A stretch of DNA of 64,000 nucleotides from Traorella massiliensis (GTDB lineage Bacteria > Bacillota_I > Bacilli_A > Erysipelotrichales > Erysipelotrichaceae): assembly GCF_900104665.1 (NCBI RefSeq), contig NZ_LT629969.1:777716-841715 (forward strand), in the 5' to 3' direction. Positions 52,797-60,357 of this stretch are shown here, one piece after another; position 1 is the first letter of the stretch, and each line of letters starts with the position of its first letter. The translations under genes were made by a program, and so were the position numbers. The notes beneath the pieces were generated by a model. That model worked only from the letters and a program-made list of their open reading frames with translations, was not told where the DNA came from and ran no database searches.

Positions 52797-54062
52797 ATGA
52801 TTAAAACGATTGCCGAAGGTGTTACATTGAATTTTATTCAAAGTAAAAAGTTTAAAGATATCTGTATATCCATCAATTTTATAAATAAAAATGAAGAAAA
52901 AAAAGCAACTGAGAGATCACTGCTCTCAATGATGTTAATTGATCGCTGTAACCGTTATGATACTAAGAAAAAAATGAATGAGGTAGCTGATCATTTATAT
53001 GGCTGTTCTCTTGGAAGCCGAGCAGTTACTTATGGAAAAGCACATTGCATAGAAATTCGTAGTAAAATTATTAATCCACTTTATATTCATGAAAATCACA
53101 ATATTTTAAATGATTGGTTGAATTTTTTAAATGAGGTATTGTTTCACCCATTAATGAATCATGAAAAATTTGATGAAGATTTATTTCAGGAAAATAAAAG
53201 TATTTTGCTTTCAAAAATTAAACGTAAAGAAGATGATGCTCAAAGTTATACCGTCATGAAAGCTTTTGAAATAGCTGGTAAAGATCAGCCGCTTAGCGTT
53301 CGTGTAAGAGGAAGCAAAGAATCTCTTGAAAAGTTAAAGAAGGAAGATGTTACTTCCTGTTATCATTCAATGTTAAAAGAGGATCAGATTGAAATTATTG
53401 TTTGTGGTGATATCGATGAAAATGCTCTTTTTAAATTAGTGGCTCAGAAGTTGAATTTTGTTGATAGAAAAGTTAATTATGAAACGTTCTATCTTTTAAA
53501 GCCACAAGAATTTGGATTCAGCAGGGAAGAAAGAAATCAGCCCCAAACAAATATTGCTATGGTCTATGCAACTCAAACCACTGTAAAAGATCCCGATTAT
53601 CCAGCTTTGAAAGTTGCTAATGGAATACTGGGTCAGCTTCCAAGCAGTTATCTTTTTCAAGTAGTTCGTGAACAAAATTCACTTTGTTATTCCATCTCAT
53701 CAAATCTTATTTCTTATGATGGTGCGTGTTTGATTTCAACGGGTATTGAAGAAGAAAATATAGACAAGACATTAAACTTGATTCAAAAACAGATGGAACG
53801 TTGTAAACAGGGAGATATCAGTGATGATCTTCTTGAAACAACGAAAAAGATGTTGATCGGAGCATTGATGAATTCGCTTGATGAAATGAGCAGTATTATT
53901 GGTTATCAGCTAGGAAACTCTATATTAAAGCGCAATTATCCAATAGAAGAAAATATTCGATCAGTATCAGCTGTTACTAAGGAAGATGTAGTTAAGGTAT
54001 TTCAAAAAATGACACACGTTGCTACTTTTATATGTGCTTCAAAGGAGAAAGCTTATGAATAA
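52797..54062 (+). CDS. yfmF: M16-like protein YfmF (non-catalytic partner)
   Basis: A 421-residue insulinase-family protein of the YfmF type, which in Bacillus relatives is linked to 5-aminopentanol modification of elongation factor P. It has the two-domain M16 fold (N-terminal half to about 180, C-terminal half with QTNIAMVYATQTTVKDPDYP and LPSSYLFQVVREQNSLCYSI) but lacks the HxxEH zinc motif, so it should be the inactive partner of YfmH. GGGAGGA precedes the ATG. Its last eight bases overlap yfmH, fitting a heterodimer made in equal amounts. Confidence 0.85.
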   Translation: MIKTIAEGVTLNFIQSKKFKDICISINFINKNEEKKATERSLLSMMLIDRCNRYDTKKKMNEVADHLYGCSLGSRAVTYGKAHCIEIRSKIINPLYIHENHNILNDWLNFLNEVLFHPLMNHEKFDEDLFQENKSILLSKIKRKEDDAQSYTVMKAFEIAGKDQPLSVRVRGSKESLEKLKKEDVTSCYHSMLKEDQIEIIVCGDIDENALFKLVAQKLNFVDRKVNYETFYLLKPQEFGFSREERNQPQTNIAMVYATQTTVKDPDYPALKVANGILGQLPSSYLFQVVREQNSLCYSISSNLISYDGACLISTGIEEENIDKTLNLIQKQMERCKQGDISDDLLETTKKMLIGALMNSLDEMSSIIGYQLGNSILKRNYPIEENIRSVSAVTKEDVVKVFQKMTHVATFICASKEKAYE

Positions 54063-55335
54063 GGTTCTATCAGATAAATATAAGGAATGCTACTATGAAA
54101 CAACATTAGAAAATGGATTAAGAGTAGTCATTTGGCATAAAGAAGGTTATGAAAAAAGTTTTGCAATCATGGCGACACCTATGGGAGCTTTTGATGTTTT
54201 ACAGATTGATTCAAAAGGTAATGAGTATACATATCACTCAGGTGTGGCCCATTTTCTTGAGCATAAGATGTTTGAATGTGCACACCGTGATGTAATGGAA
54301 GATTTTTCTAGAATGGGAGCAAATGTGAATGCAGCTACGACTTATGATATGACTTGTTATTATTTTCAGACAAGCCATGACTTAAAAGAACCGTTGAATT
54401 TACTTCTTGATTTTACTCAAAGCTTAGATATCGATGAGAAAAGTGTTGAAAAGGAAAAGGGAATTATCATTCAAGAATTGAATATGTATCAGCAGATGAG
54501 TGACTTTCGTCTTGTTAGAGAAAGCTTTGCGGCACTCTACCATGAACATCCTCTAAAATATGATGTTGGAGGTACGACTCAAAGTGTTAATGAAACAACT
54601 TTGGATGAATTAAAGCGTTGTTTCCATAACAATTATCATCCACATTCCATGATTTGTGTCGTAGTAACGGGTAAAAATCCTGATGAAGTAATGAATATCA
54701 TTGAAAATAATCAATCTTCTAAGAAATTTGCGAATATTAGTGCGGCAAAACGTAAATATATATATGAGCCAAAAGAAGTAGTTAAAGAACATGTTGTTTT
54801 TGAAATGGATATTAATCGTCCGAAGGTAAATCTTGCTTTCAAATTGAAGGGTATTACTGATCCAAAAGAACGTTGTCGAACAGAACTTTATCTCCGTTTT
54901 TATTTTGATGCGTTATTCTCTTCTATCAATGATGAATATCAGGAATGGCTAGATCAGGAAATTATCAACGATTTCTTTGGATATGAATTTGATTTTGGTG
55001 AAGATTATGGCTACTGCATGCTTTATAGTGAAACGGATAAAATTGAAGAATTTAAACAAATGGTCTTTAAACAATTAAAAAAGATGAAGAGTACTCCGCT
55101 AAAGAAAGAGATATTTGATCAGTTAAAGCGAAGATATTATGGAGAAAATATACGTGAGTTGAATGATTTTGAGGGAATTGCTGTTACTTATATTCGTAAT
55201 TATTTCAATCAGCTTTCGTTTTTTGAAGTATATGATATGATTGAAAATACAATGCTTGAAGATGTTTGTAAAGCTGTAGATAAATTAGATCTGACTCATT
55301 TCTCATTTATTGAATGTCAACCGCTTAGAGGCTAA
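54055..55335 (+). CDS. yfmH: M16 metallopeptidase YfmH
   Basis: A 426-residue zinc peptidase. HSGVAHFLEHKMFE contains the inverted zinc motif HFLEH (about residues 64-68), with the distal Glu in EKEKGIIIQELNMY (about 135-145). The C-terminal inactive domain follows. It is the catalytic partner of YfmF; the pair is named for its association with EF-P modification. The ATG at 54055 follows AAAGGAGA inside the end of yfmF, so a longer frame start at 54019 is not used. A terminator overlaps the stop codon. Confidence 0.88.
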   Translation: MNKVLSDKYKECYYETTLENGLRVVIWHKEGYEKSFAIMATPMGAFDVLQIDSKGNEYTYHSGVAHFLEHKMFECAHRDVMEDFSRMGANVNAATTYDMTCYYFQTSHDLKEPLNLLLDFTQSLDIDEKSVEKEKGIIIQELNMYQQMSDFRLVRESFAALYHEHPLKYDVGGTTQSVNETTLDELKRCFHNNYHPHSMICVVVTGKNPDEVMNIIENNQSSKKFANISAAKRKYIYEPKEVVKEHVVFEMDINRPKVNLAFKLKGITDPKERCRTELYLRFYFDALFSSINDEYQEWLDQEIINDFFGYEFDFGEDYGYCMLYSETDKIEEFKQMVFKQLKKMKSTPLKKEIFDQLKRRYYGENIRELNDFEGIAVTYIRNYFNQLSFFEVYDMIENTMLEDVCKAVDKLDLTHFSFIECQPLRG

Positions 55336-55347
55336 TGCCTCTTTTTA
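55327..55347 (+). terminator. Terminator of yfmH
   Basis: AGAGGC, TAAT and GCCTCT form a 6-bp stem followed by TTTTA. The stop codon of yfmH (TAA) lies in the loop. A second inverted repeat, GCGATTC-AAAT-GAATCGC, follows at about 55352-55370. Confidence 0.75.
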
Positions 55348-55374
55348 TAATGGCGATTCAAATGAATCGCTGCT

Positions 55375-55689
55375 TTAAGAAAGAAAGGATACTTTTTCTG
55401 CGACAAATTTGTAAGCGATAAAAGGTTTTCCTTCGTTTGTTTTTAACTTTGAAGATTGAATACGTCCTTGAATACTGAGGATGTCACCTTCTTTAGAGTT
55501 TTCACAACAGATTTCCGCAGTTCCTCTCCATAATTCTACTTCAATCGTATCTTCGTCATAAAAACCTTCACTGTTGCGAAAGTTACGTTCGATATCAAGC
55601 GTGACACGAGAAAACTTGATTCCTTTATCTGTTTCTCTGATTTCGCTGATTTCTTTGAGTTTTCCTTCTACAATAAATGTATTAATCAT
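55375..55689 (-). CDS. ssb: Short single-stranded DNA-binding protein
   Basis: A 104-residue OB-fold protein (MINTFIVEGKLKEISEIRET, FSRVTLDIERNFRN, DTIEVELWRGTAEICCENSKEGDILSI with GRIQSS) of the SSB family. It lacks the acidic C-terminal tip (DDDIPF-type) by which main SSBs recruit partner proteins, and is only about two-thirds of their length, so it is probably an accessory SSB. The housekeeping ssb normally sits between rpsF and rpsR. AAGGAGGTC precedes the ATG. It is leftward and convergent with yfmH. Confidence 0.9.
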   Translation of the reverse strand: MINTFIVEGKLKEISEIRETDKGIKFSRVTLDIERNFRNSEGFYDEDTIEVELWRGTAEICCENSKEGDILSIQGRIQSSKLKTNEGKPFIAYKFVAEKVSFLS

Positions 55690-55713
55690 AAATTGACCTC
55701 CTTTTCGTATACT

Positions 55714-55742
55714 AGGATATGATAAATGCTTTCTTTCGTCAA
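55714..55742 (-). promoter_or_regulatory. Promoter of ssb
   Basis: On the minus strand TTGACG, 17 bases, then TATCCT, placed 25 bases before the ssb start. Confidence 0.6.
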
Positions 55743-55885
55743 AAAAAGATATTTGTCCAGTATTATTTTTTTATAATGATAGAAAGGAATATAAAGAGAT
55801 CTTGGTTTCAAATATTCATGATATAGACAAATTTTGGAAATAATAAAAAAACAGGCAAGAAATGCCTATTGTTATTATATATATA

Positions 55886-55907
55886 GAAAAAGCCCCATAT
55901 GGGGCTT
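55886..55907 (-). terminator. Terminator of rpsD
   Basis: On the minus strand AAGCCCC, ATAT and GGGGCTT form a stem followed by TTTTC, five bases after the rpsD stop. Confidence 0.85.
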
Positions 55908-55911
55908 ACGA

Positions 55912-56514
55912 CTATCTGTTGTAGAATTCAACAACTAATGCTTCATTGATTTCCTGATTTAATTCACTACGTTCAGGATAACGTGTGTAAACACCTTTTT
56001 TAGCTTCTTTATCAACTTCTACGAAAGCAACTGTATTTAATGTAGCTTCTAATGCTTCATTGATAGCGCTGTTGTTCATCATAGATTCCTTTACAGAAAT
56101 TGTCTGTCCTGGTTTGATCAGGCATGAAGGAATATCCACACGCTTACCATCTACTAAAATGTGTCCGTGATTAACTAACTGTCTTGCTCCTCTACGAGTT
56201 CTTGCAAAACCCATTCTGTAAACCAGGTTATCAAGTCTTGATTCAAGCATGAATAAGAAGTTGTCACCTTTAACACCTTTCATCTTACTAGCTTTTACGA
56301 AAGTGTTGTGGAACTGCTTTTCGTTAACGCCATACATGTATCTGATACGTTGCTTTTCTCTCAGCTGCAAACCGTAGTTTGTCAGCTTTACTCTTTTTGT
56401 TGGTCCGTGCTGACCAGGTGCATAATTTCTCTTTGTCAGTTCTTCGCCAGTTTCTAATACAGAAAATCCTAAACGGCGAGACTTCTTCCAAACAGGTCCT
56501 GTAATTCTTGCCAT
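55912..56514 (-). CDS. rpsD: 30S ribosomal protein S4
   Basis: A 200-residue protein with [20 protein letters not shown], the zinc-free N-terminal domain typical of Firmicutes, and the S4 RNA-binding domain ([40 protein letters not shown], about 92-131). S4 nucleates 30S assembly on 16S rRNA and represses its own mRNA. AGGAGGAAA precedes the ATG. It is monocistronic, with its own promoter, leader and terminator. Confidence 0.97.
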   Translation of the reverse strand: MARITGPVWKKSRRLGFSVLETGEELTKRNYAPGQHGPTKRVKLTNYGLQLREKQRIRYMYGVNEKQFHNTFVKASKMKGVKGDNFLFMLESRLDNLVYRMGFARTRRGARQLVNHGHILVDGKRVDIPSCLIKPGQTISVKESMMNNSAINEALEATLNTVAFVEVDKEAKKGVYTRYPERSELNQEINEALVVEFYNR

Positions 56515-56523
56515 AATTTTTTC

Positions 56524-56690
56524 CTCCTATAATTGTTTTATGGTGTGCATAAAACAATAACAGATGCAAATCATCTGCCTGTGTGTCAATATTCGATTCT
56601 TTCACCAATGCAGCCGTGCTACTTGAATCACTCTTTGGTTATTGACGCAGATAGCCAGACTTTGCCTGCTGCCATCATTTTGACGCTTAT
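56524..56690 (-). promoter_or_regulatory. Probable S4-responsive leader of rpsD
   Basis: The roughly 165-base 5' leader carries several stems: GTCAATA/TATTGAC (56585-56591 with 56640-56646), ATCTG/CAGAT (56573-56577 with 56648-56652), and TTGTTTTA/TAAAACAA (56533-56540 with 56550-56557) next to the ribosome binding site. CATCTG at 56572-56577 can instead pair with CAGATG at 56561-56566, so the folds are mutually exclusive. Firmicute rpsD leaders are known to bind S4; this one is called by position and structure. Confidence 0.6.
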
Positions 56691-56692
56691 TT

Positions 56693-56721
56693 ATGATAAC
56701 AGATTATGGAAATGAAGTCAA
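56693..56721 (-). promoter_or_regulatory. Promoter of rpsD
   Basis: On the minus strand TTGACT, 17 bases, TATCAT. The -35 lies inside the 121-bp repeat and the -10 just outside it. Confidence 0.72.
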
Positions 56722-56822
56722 ATAAAAAATGGCTTTAAATGGGGTTTTTAAGCTTTTTTTTACATGAATAAAAGGGTGAATGATCTGAATCGACTAAAAA
56801 GTTGAAGATTAGTGATTCAAGG
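56702..56822 (+). repeat. 121-bp direct repeat, left copy (long target-site duplication)
   Basis: Bases 56702-56822 are identical to 60193-60313. The repeats directly flank the IS1634-family element and represent the ancestral rpsD-ezrA intergenic sequence duplicated on insertion. Confidence 0.93.
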
Positions 56823-56966
56823 CGGGAGTTTAACACCTTATCAAATTAATGATATTTAATATAAGGCTTAAAATAAGCTTTTTTTTAATGAAATTTTGTC
56901 AATTTTTATGTTTTTATATGTAGTGTTTTGTGGTATTCTGTGTTATAATATATCTGGTGATATTTT

Positions 56967-58218
56967 ATGCGTGTCAGTATCAGTAAATCTACAAATGCAG
57001 AACAGGTTTATATTATTCATTCTTTCCGTGATAGGAATGGAAAAAGTACTTCTAAAATCTTTAAAAAGCTTGGTTCCATGGATCAATTGCTCCCTCTTCA
57101 TGATAATGACAGGGATAAGGTCATTGCCTGGGCGAAACAGCAGGCTAAACTTGCTACCGATTCCTATAAAAAAGAAAACGAAACCATTTCTATCCCTTTT
57201 CATCCTAATATGCAGATCAAATTAAACGAGCAAAGAAATTTCAACTGCGGCTATCTCTTCCTTCAGTCGCTATGCTCTGATCTGCGTTTCGATAATATTT
57301 GCCGGAATATCAGGAATCGCCATGATTATGAATATCCTTTTCAGGATATCCTGCTTGATATGGTCTATGCCCGTATCCTTTATCCTGCCAGCAAGAAGAG
57401 CACTTATTCTTTTGCACAGACTCTTCTGGAACAGCCTGAGTATGATCTTCATCACATGTATCGTTCTCTTTCTGTCCTTGCAGGCGAGTCTGATTATATC
57501 CAGTCCGAACTCTATCGCAATAGTCATTTCGTACACAGCAGAAATACGAAGATTCTTTATTATGACTGTACTAACTATTATTTTGAAATTGAAGAATCCG
57601 ATGAATTGAGGAAATATGGCAAGAGCAAAGAACATAGACCTAATCCTATCGTTGGAATGGGACTCTTTATGGATGCAGACGGTATTCCTCTTGCTTTTGA
57701 TATTTATCCAGGCAGTCAGAATGAACAGAAAACTCTAAAACCTCTCGAACAGAAGGTCATCCGTGATTTCGAATGCTCTGAATTCATTTTCTGTTCAGAT
57801 TCCGGACTCGCTTCTCAGGACAACAGGCTCTTCAATGACATGGGCGGAAGAGGCTATGTAGTTACCCAGTCACTGAAAAAGCTGAAACAGGAATACCGGG
57901 AAACTGCCTTAGATCCAAAACAGTTCAGAAAGCCGGGAAGTAACGAATGGATCGATATTTCTGCTCTGGATGAGACGAATCCTGAAGTATACGAAACCAT
58001 CTACTATAAAGAAGTGCCGATCGAATCAAAAAAACTGTCAGAAACCATGATCGTTACCTATTCGCCAAAATACAGAGCTTATCAGAAAAAGATCAGAGAG
58101 CAGCAATTAGAACGAGCAAAGAAGCTGATCGAAAGTGGAGATAAATTGAAGAAGGAGAGAAGGAATCCGAACGATCCTGCTCGCTTTGTGAAGAAGACTG
58201 GTACTATGTCAAGAAAAA
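56967..58218 (+). pseudogene. IS1634-family transposase, N-terminal part
   Basis: The first 415 or so residues of a roughly 590-residue IS1634/IS4-superfamily DDE transposase: MRVSISKSTNAEQVYIIHSF, then VYARILYPASKKSTYSFAQT, the first catalytic Asp in KILYYDCTNYYFEIEE (about residue 200) and the second in FIFCSDSGLASQDN (about 275). The frame is cut by the IS3-family element at about 58218 and resumes at 59572. Removing the insert and one 3-bp copy restores a single frame. Confidence 0.85.
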
Positions 58219-59039
58219 GTACCAGTTAAATTGATAGTTTTGTAATTTTGTAGTGATTGTATTTGACGATTGTAATATTCTTTTTCATATGAATCTGGAC
58301 TCATGTATTGACAATGTCCATGTATTCTCACTGTGTTGTAAAATGTTTCTATGTATTCAAACACTAATCTCTTCGCTTGTTCATAATCCCATATTTTATA
58401 TCTGTTTATCCACTCCCTTTTCAATAATGAATGAAATGATTCTATGCATGCATTGTCCCATGGTGTCCCTTTTTTTGAATAACTTCTCTTTAAATCTTTA
58501 GTTAATTCTCTGTATTCCTCACATGTAAACTGTATGCCGCGATCACTATGTATGACCAGTGGATGATTCACATTTCGCCGCTTCTTGGCTCTTTTAATGA
58601 CTTCCAAAACTGATGAGGCTTTCATGTCCTTTGTAAGCACCCATGCTATGATCTTTCTTGAATACAGATCCATGATGCTCGTTAAATAGACAAAACCATC
58701 TGTATATGTCCATATATACGTGATGTCTGTACACCATGCTGCATCCGGCTTTTCAGGATTGAAATCCCTTTTGAGGATATTCTTGAGTTTGCTGCTGAAA
58801 TCTTTTGATATCGTTGTTTTTGTTTTGGGCTTGATGTAGCACGCTTTTATGCCCATTTCATGCATATAATTGGTTACTGTCTTCTGTGATATTTTTAGTC
58901 CTTTTTGTCGGAGAATATATGTTATTTTTGGTGCTCCATAGACTTCCTTGCTTGTTTCATAAATTCCCCTGATCATCTTCTTGATTTTCTCCTTATTGCT
59001 CTGTTGCTTTGATTTCTTTCGATGGAGCCAGCTGGTCAA
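58209..59039 (-). CDS. IS3-family transposase OrfB (integrase catalytic domain)
   Basis: A DDE integrase: helix-turn-helix-21 region (YETSKEVYGAPKITYILRQK), then WCTDITYIWTYTDGFVYL (first Asp), VIHSDRGIQFTCEEY (second Asp) and NACIESFHSLLKRE (Glu), all present. The listed ATG at 59039 is internal; in practice translation probably enters by -1 frameshift from orfA at the A7G run (59170-59177), since the frame is open back to there. Its TGA (58209-58211) falls about eight bases outside the inferred end of the element, in the IS1634 transposase sequence. Confidence 0.9.
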   Translation of the reverse strand: MTSWLHRKKSKQQSNKEKIKKMIRGIYETSKEVYGAPKITYILRQKGLKISQKTVTNYMHEMGIKACYIKPKTKTTISKDFSSKLKNILKRDFNPEKPDAAWCTDITYIWTYTDGFVYLTSIMDLYSRKIIAWVLTKDMKASSVLEVIKRAKKRRNVNHPLVIHSDRGIQFTCEEYRELTKDLKRSYSKKGTPWDNACIESFHSLLKREWINRYKIWDYEQAKRLVFEYIETFYNTVRIHGHCQYMSPDSYEKEYYNRQIQSLQNYKTINLTGTFS

Positions 59040-59571
59040 GCCACTTCGTGATATGCCGATAATCCTACATACTGACCTTATTGAAATGCCTCTTATTCCT
59101 ATATTTTGTTCAACATATTCCTTTACTGCCTGATAGATGGCAGCTACTGGCTGTTGAGAATGTTCATAGCTTTTTTTAATATTTCAACAGCATCCTTAAG
59201 GTCTCTGTTTTCTTTTTTCAGACGTGCAATTTCCTTAGCTTCATCACTCGAAAAATTGCCAGAGCCCCTAAAAACATTCGATTTATCATCGGTTGAAGCA
59301 TATTCATTCACCCATCTGTAAAGAGAACTTGTAGATATTCCAAGATTTGATGCCACCTCTTCACAGGTTAAATCAGGATGTTCTTCTTTGTATTTGACTG
59401 CATTTATTTTAAATTCTTTATCAATGACTTTCTTTTTACTGCTCATAGTATTCAAAACCTCTTTTCAATTTTATAAACAATATCTGTATATCTTTCTCGC
59501 AATAAAGATAGTCTTTTCTTTATTAAAAATCAAGATTGATCTTTGGAGAATTTCTCAGTTTAACTGGCCCT
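58219..59571 (-). mobile_element. IS3-family (IS150-like) element nested in IS1634
   Basis: A roughly 1.35-kb element with imperfect terminal inverted repeats (CCAGTTAAATTGA on the left; CCAGTTAAACTGA on the opposite strand at the right). AAA on each side is the probable 3-bp target duplication, and with this choice the interrupted transposase frame is restored. Boundaries are accurate to a few bases. It carries orfA and orfB with a slippery A7G site at 59170-59177, all intact, so it may be active. Confidence 0.85.
59144..59455 (-). CDS. IS3-family transposase OrfA (helix-turn-helix)
   Basis: A 103-residue DNA-binding protein with the IS3-type helix-turn-helix (KEFKINAVKYKEEHPDLTCE, EVASNLGISTSSLYRWVNEY) and a C-terminal leucine-zipper coiled coil (EIARLKKENRDLKDAVEILKK). 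The coiled coil runs into a TTAAAAAAAGC slippery sequence where a -1 shift gives the OrfAB fusion transposase. The first Met or the Met at codon 4 may be the start. OrfA alone usually inhibits transposition. Confidence 0.9.
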   Translation of the reverse strand: MNTMSSKKKVIDKEFKINAVKYKEEHPDLTCEEVASNLGISTSSLYRWVNEYASTDDKSNVFRGSGNFSSDEAKEIARLKKENRDLKDAVEILKKAMNILNSQ

Positions 59572-60098
59572 AAATTAATACTAGCACTAAGACATCAGTT
59601 ACGGAATATGGCGAGGTAGCAGATAAAGAAATATATGAACTCGATAAAGACATGATAGACAAAGAAACTATGTATGATGGTTTCTATGCAGTGGTAACCG
59701 ATATAGAAGGAGATGCAGCACAGATCATAAACATTAATAAGCGCAGATGGCAGATTGAAGAATGTTTCAGGATCATGAAAACAGAATTCGATGCAAGACC
59801 TGTATATTTGCGTAGAGAAGACAGAATCAAAGCACACTTTCTGATCTGTTTCATTGCACTGATGATCTTTCGATTACTGGAGATCAGGCTGGAAAAAGAA
59901 TATACAGCCGAACAGATCATCAGCACACTGAAGAAGATGGAAGTATGTAGGCTAGAAGAATATGGATATATTCCGACATACACAAGAACAGAATTAACGG
60001 ATAAATTACACGAAGTATTCGGATTCAGAACTGATACAGAGATCATCAAGAAATCAAAGATGAGAAGCATCATTAAAAAAAGTAAGGAAAAGCAATAA
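59572..60098 (+). pseudogene. IS1634-family transposase, C-terminal part
   Basis: The distal part of the split transposase: TSVTEYGEVADKEIYELDKD, YDGFYAVVTDIEGDAAQIIN, then the catalytic Glu region INKRRWQIEECFRIMKTEFD (the YREK-like signature of this superfamily) and a lysine-rich end. It has no start of its own. An internal Met at 59652 could give a 148-residue product without the first two catalytic residues. Confidence 0.85.
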
Positions 60099-60192
60099 AA
60101 TACTACATATCTTTACAAAACCAAAACCTCAGGAATAACCCTTAATCTCGGTGTTTTCTTGAGGTTTCTTACTTTTTAACTGTCAAAGATGG

Positions 60193-60313
60193 GATTATGG
60201 AAATGAAGTCAAATAAAAAATGGCTTTAAATGGGGTTTTTAAGCTTTTTTTTACATGAATAAAAGGGTGAATGATCTGAATCGACTAAAAAGTTGAAGAT
60301 TAGTGATTCAAGG
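60193..60313 (+). repeat. 121-bp direct repeat, right copy
   Basis: Identical to 56702-56822. It supplies the -35 region and upstream sequence of the ezrA promoter. Confidence 0.93.
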
Positions 60314-60324
60314 AATGAAAATTA

Positions 60325-60333
60325 TGATACAAT
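60325..60333 (+). promoter_or_regulatory. Extended -10 promoter of ezrA
   Basis: TGATACAAT lies 11 bases outside the right repeat. A weak -35-like region (TGATTCA, 60304-60310) lies inside the repeat. The ATG is 25 bases downstream of the hexamer, with AGGTGGAA as ribosome binding site. Confidence 0.5.
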
Positions 60334-60357
60334 AATATAGTAAGTAGGTGGAACGAT

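Larger units (their letters stand above)
56823..60192 (+). mobile_element. IS1634-family element interrupted by an IS3-family element
   Basis: The element is bounded by the 121-bp direct repeats. Subtracting the inner insertion leaves about 2.0 kb, normal for IS1634. Its ends show only weak inverted similarity (TTTAACA near the left, TTTGACA on the opposite strand at the right). Left of the transposase is a hairpin with T8 (about 56860-56886) that would block incoming transcription. A TATAAT at 56944-56949 may drive the transposase. The transposase is in two pieces, so the element is inactive. Confidence 0.85.
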
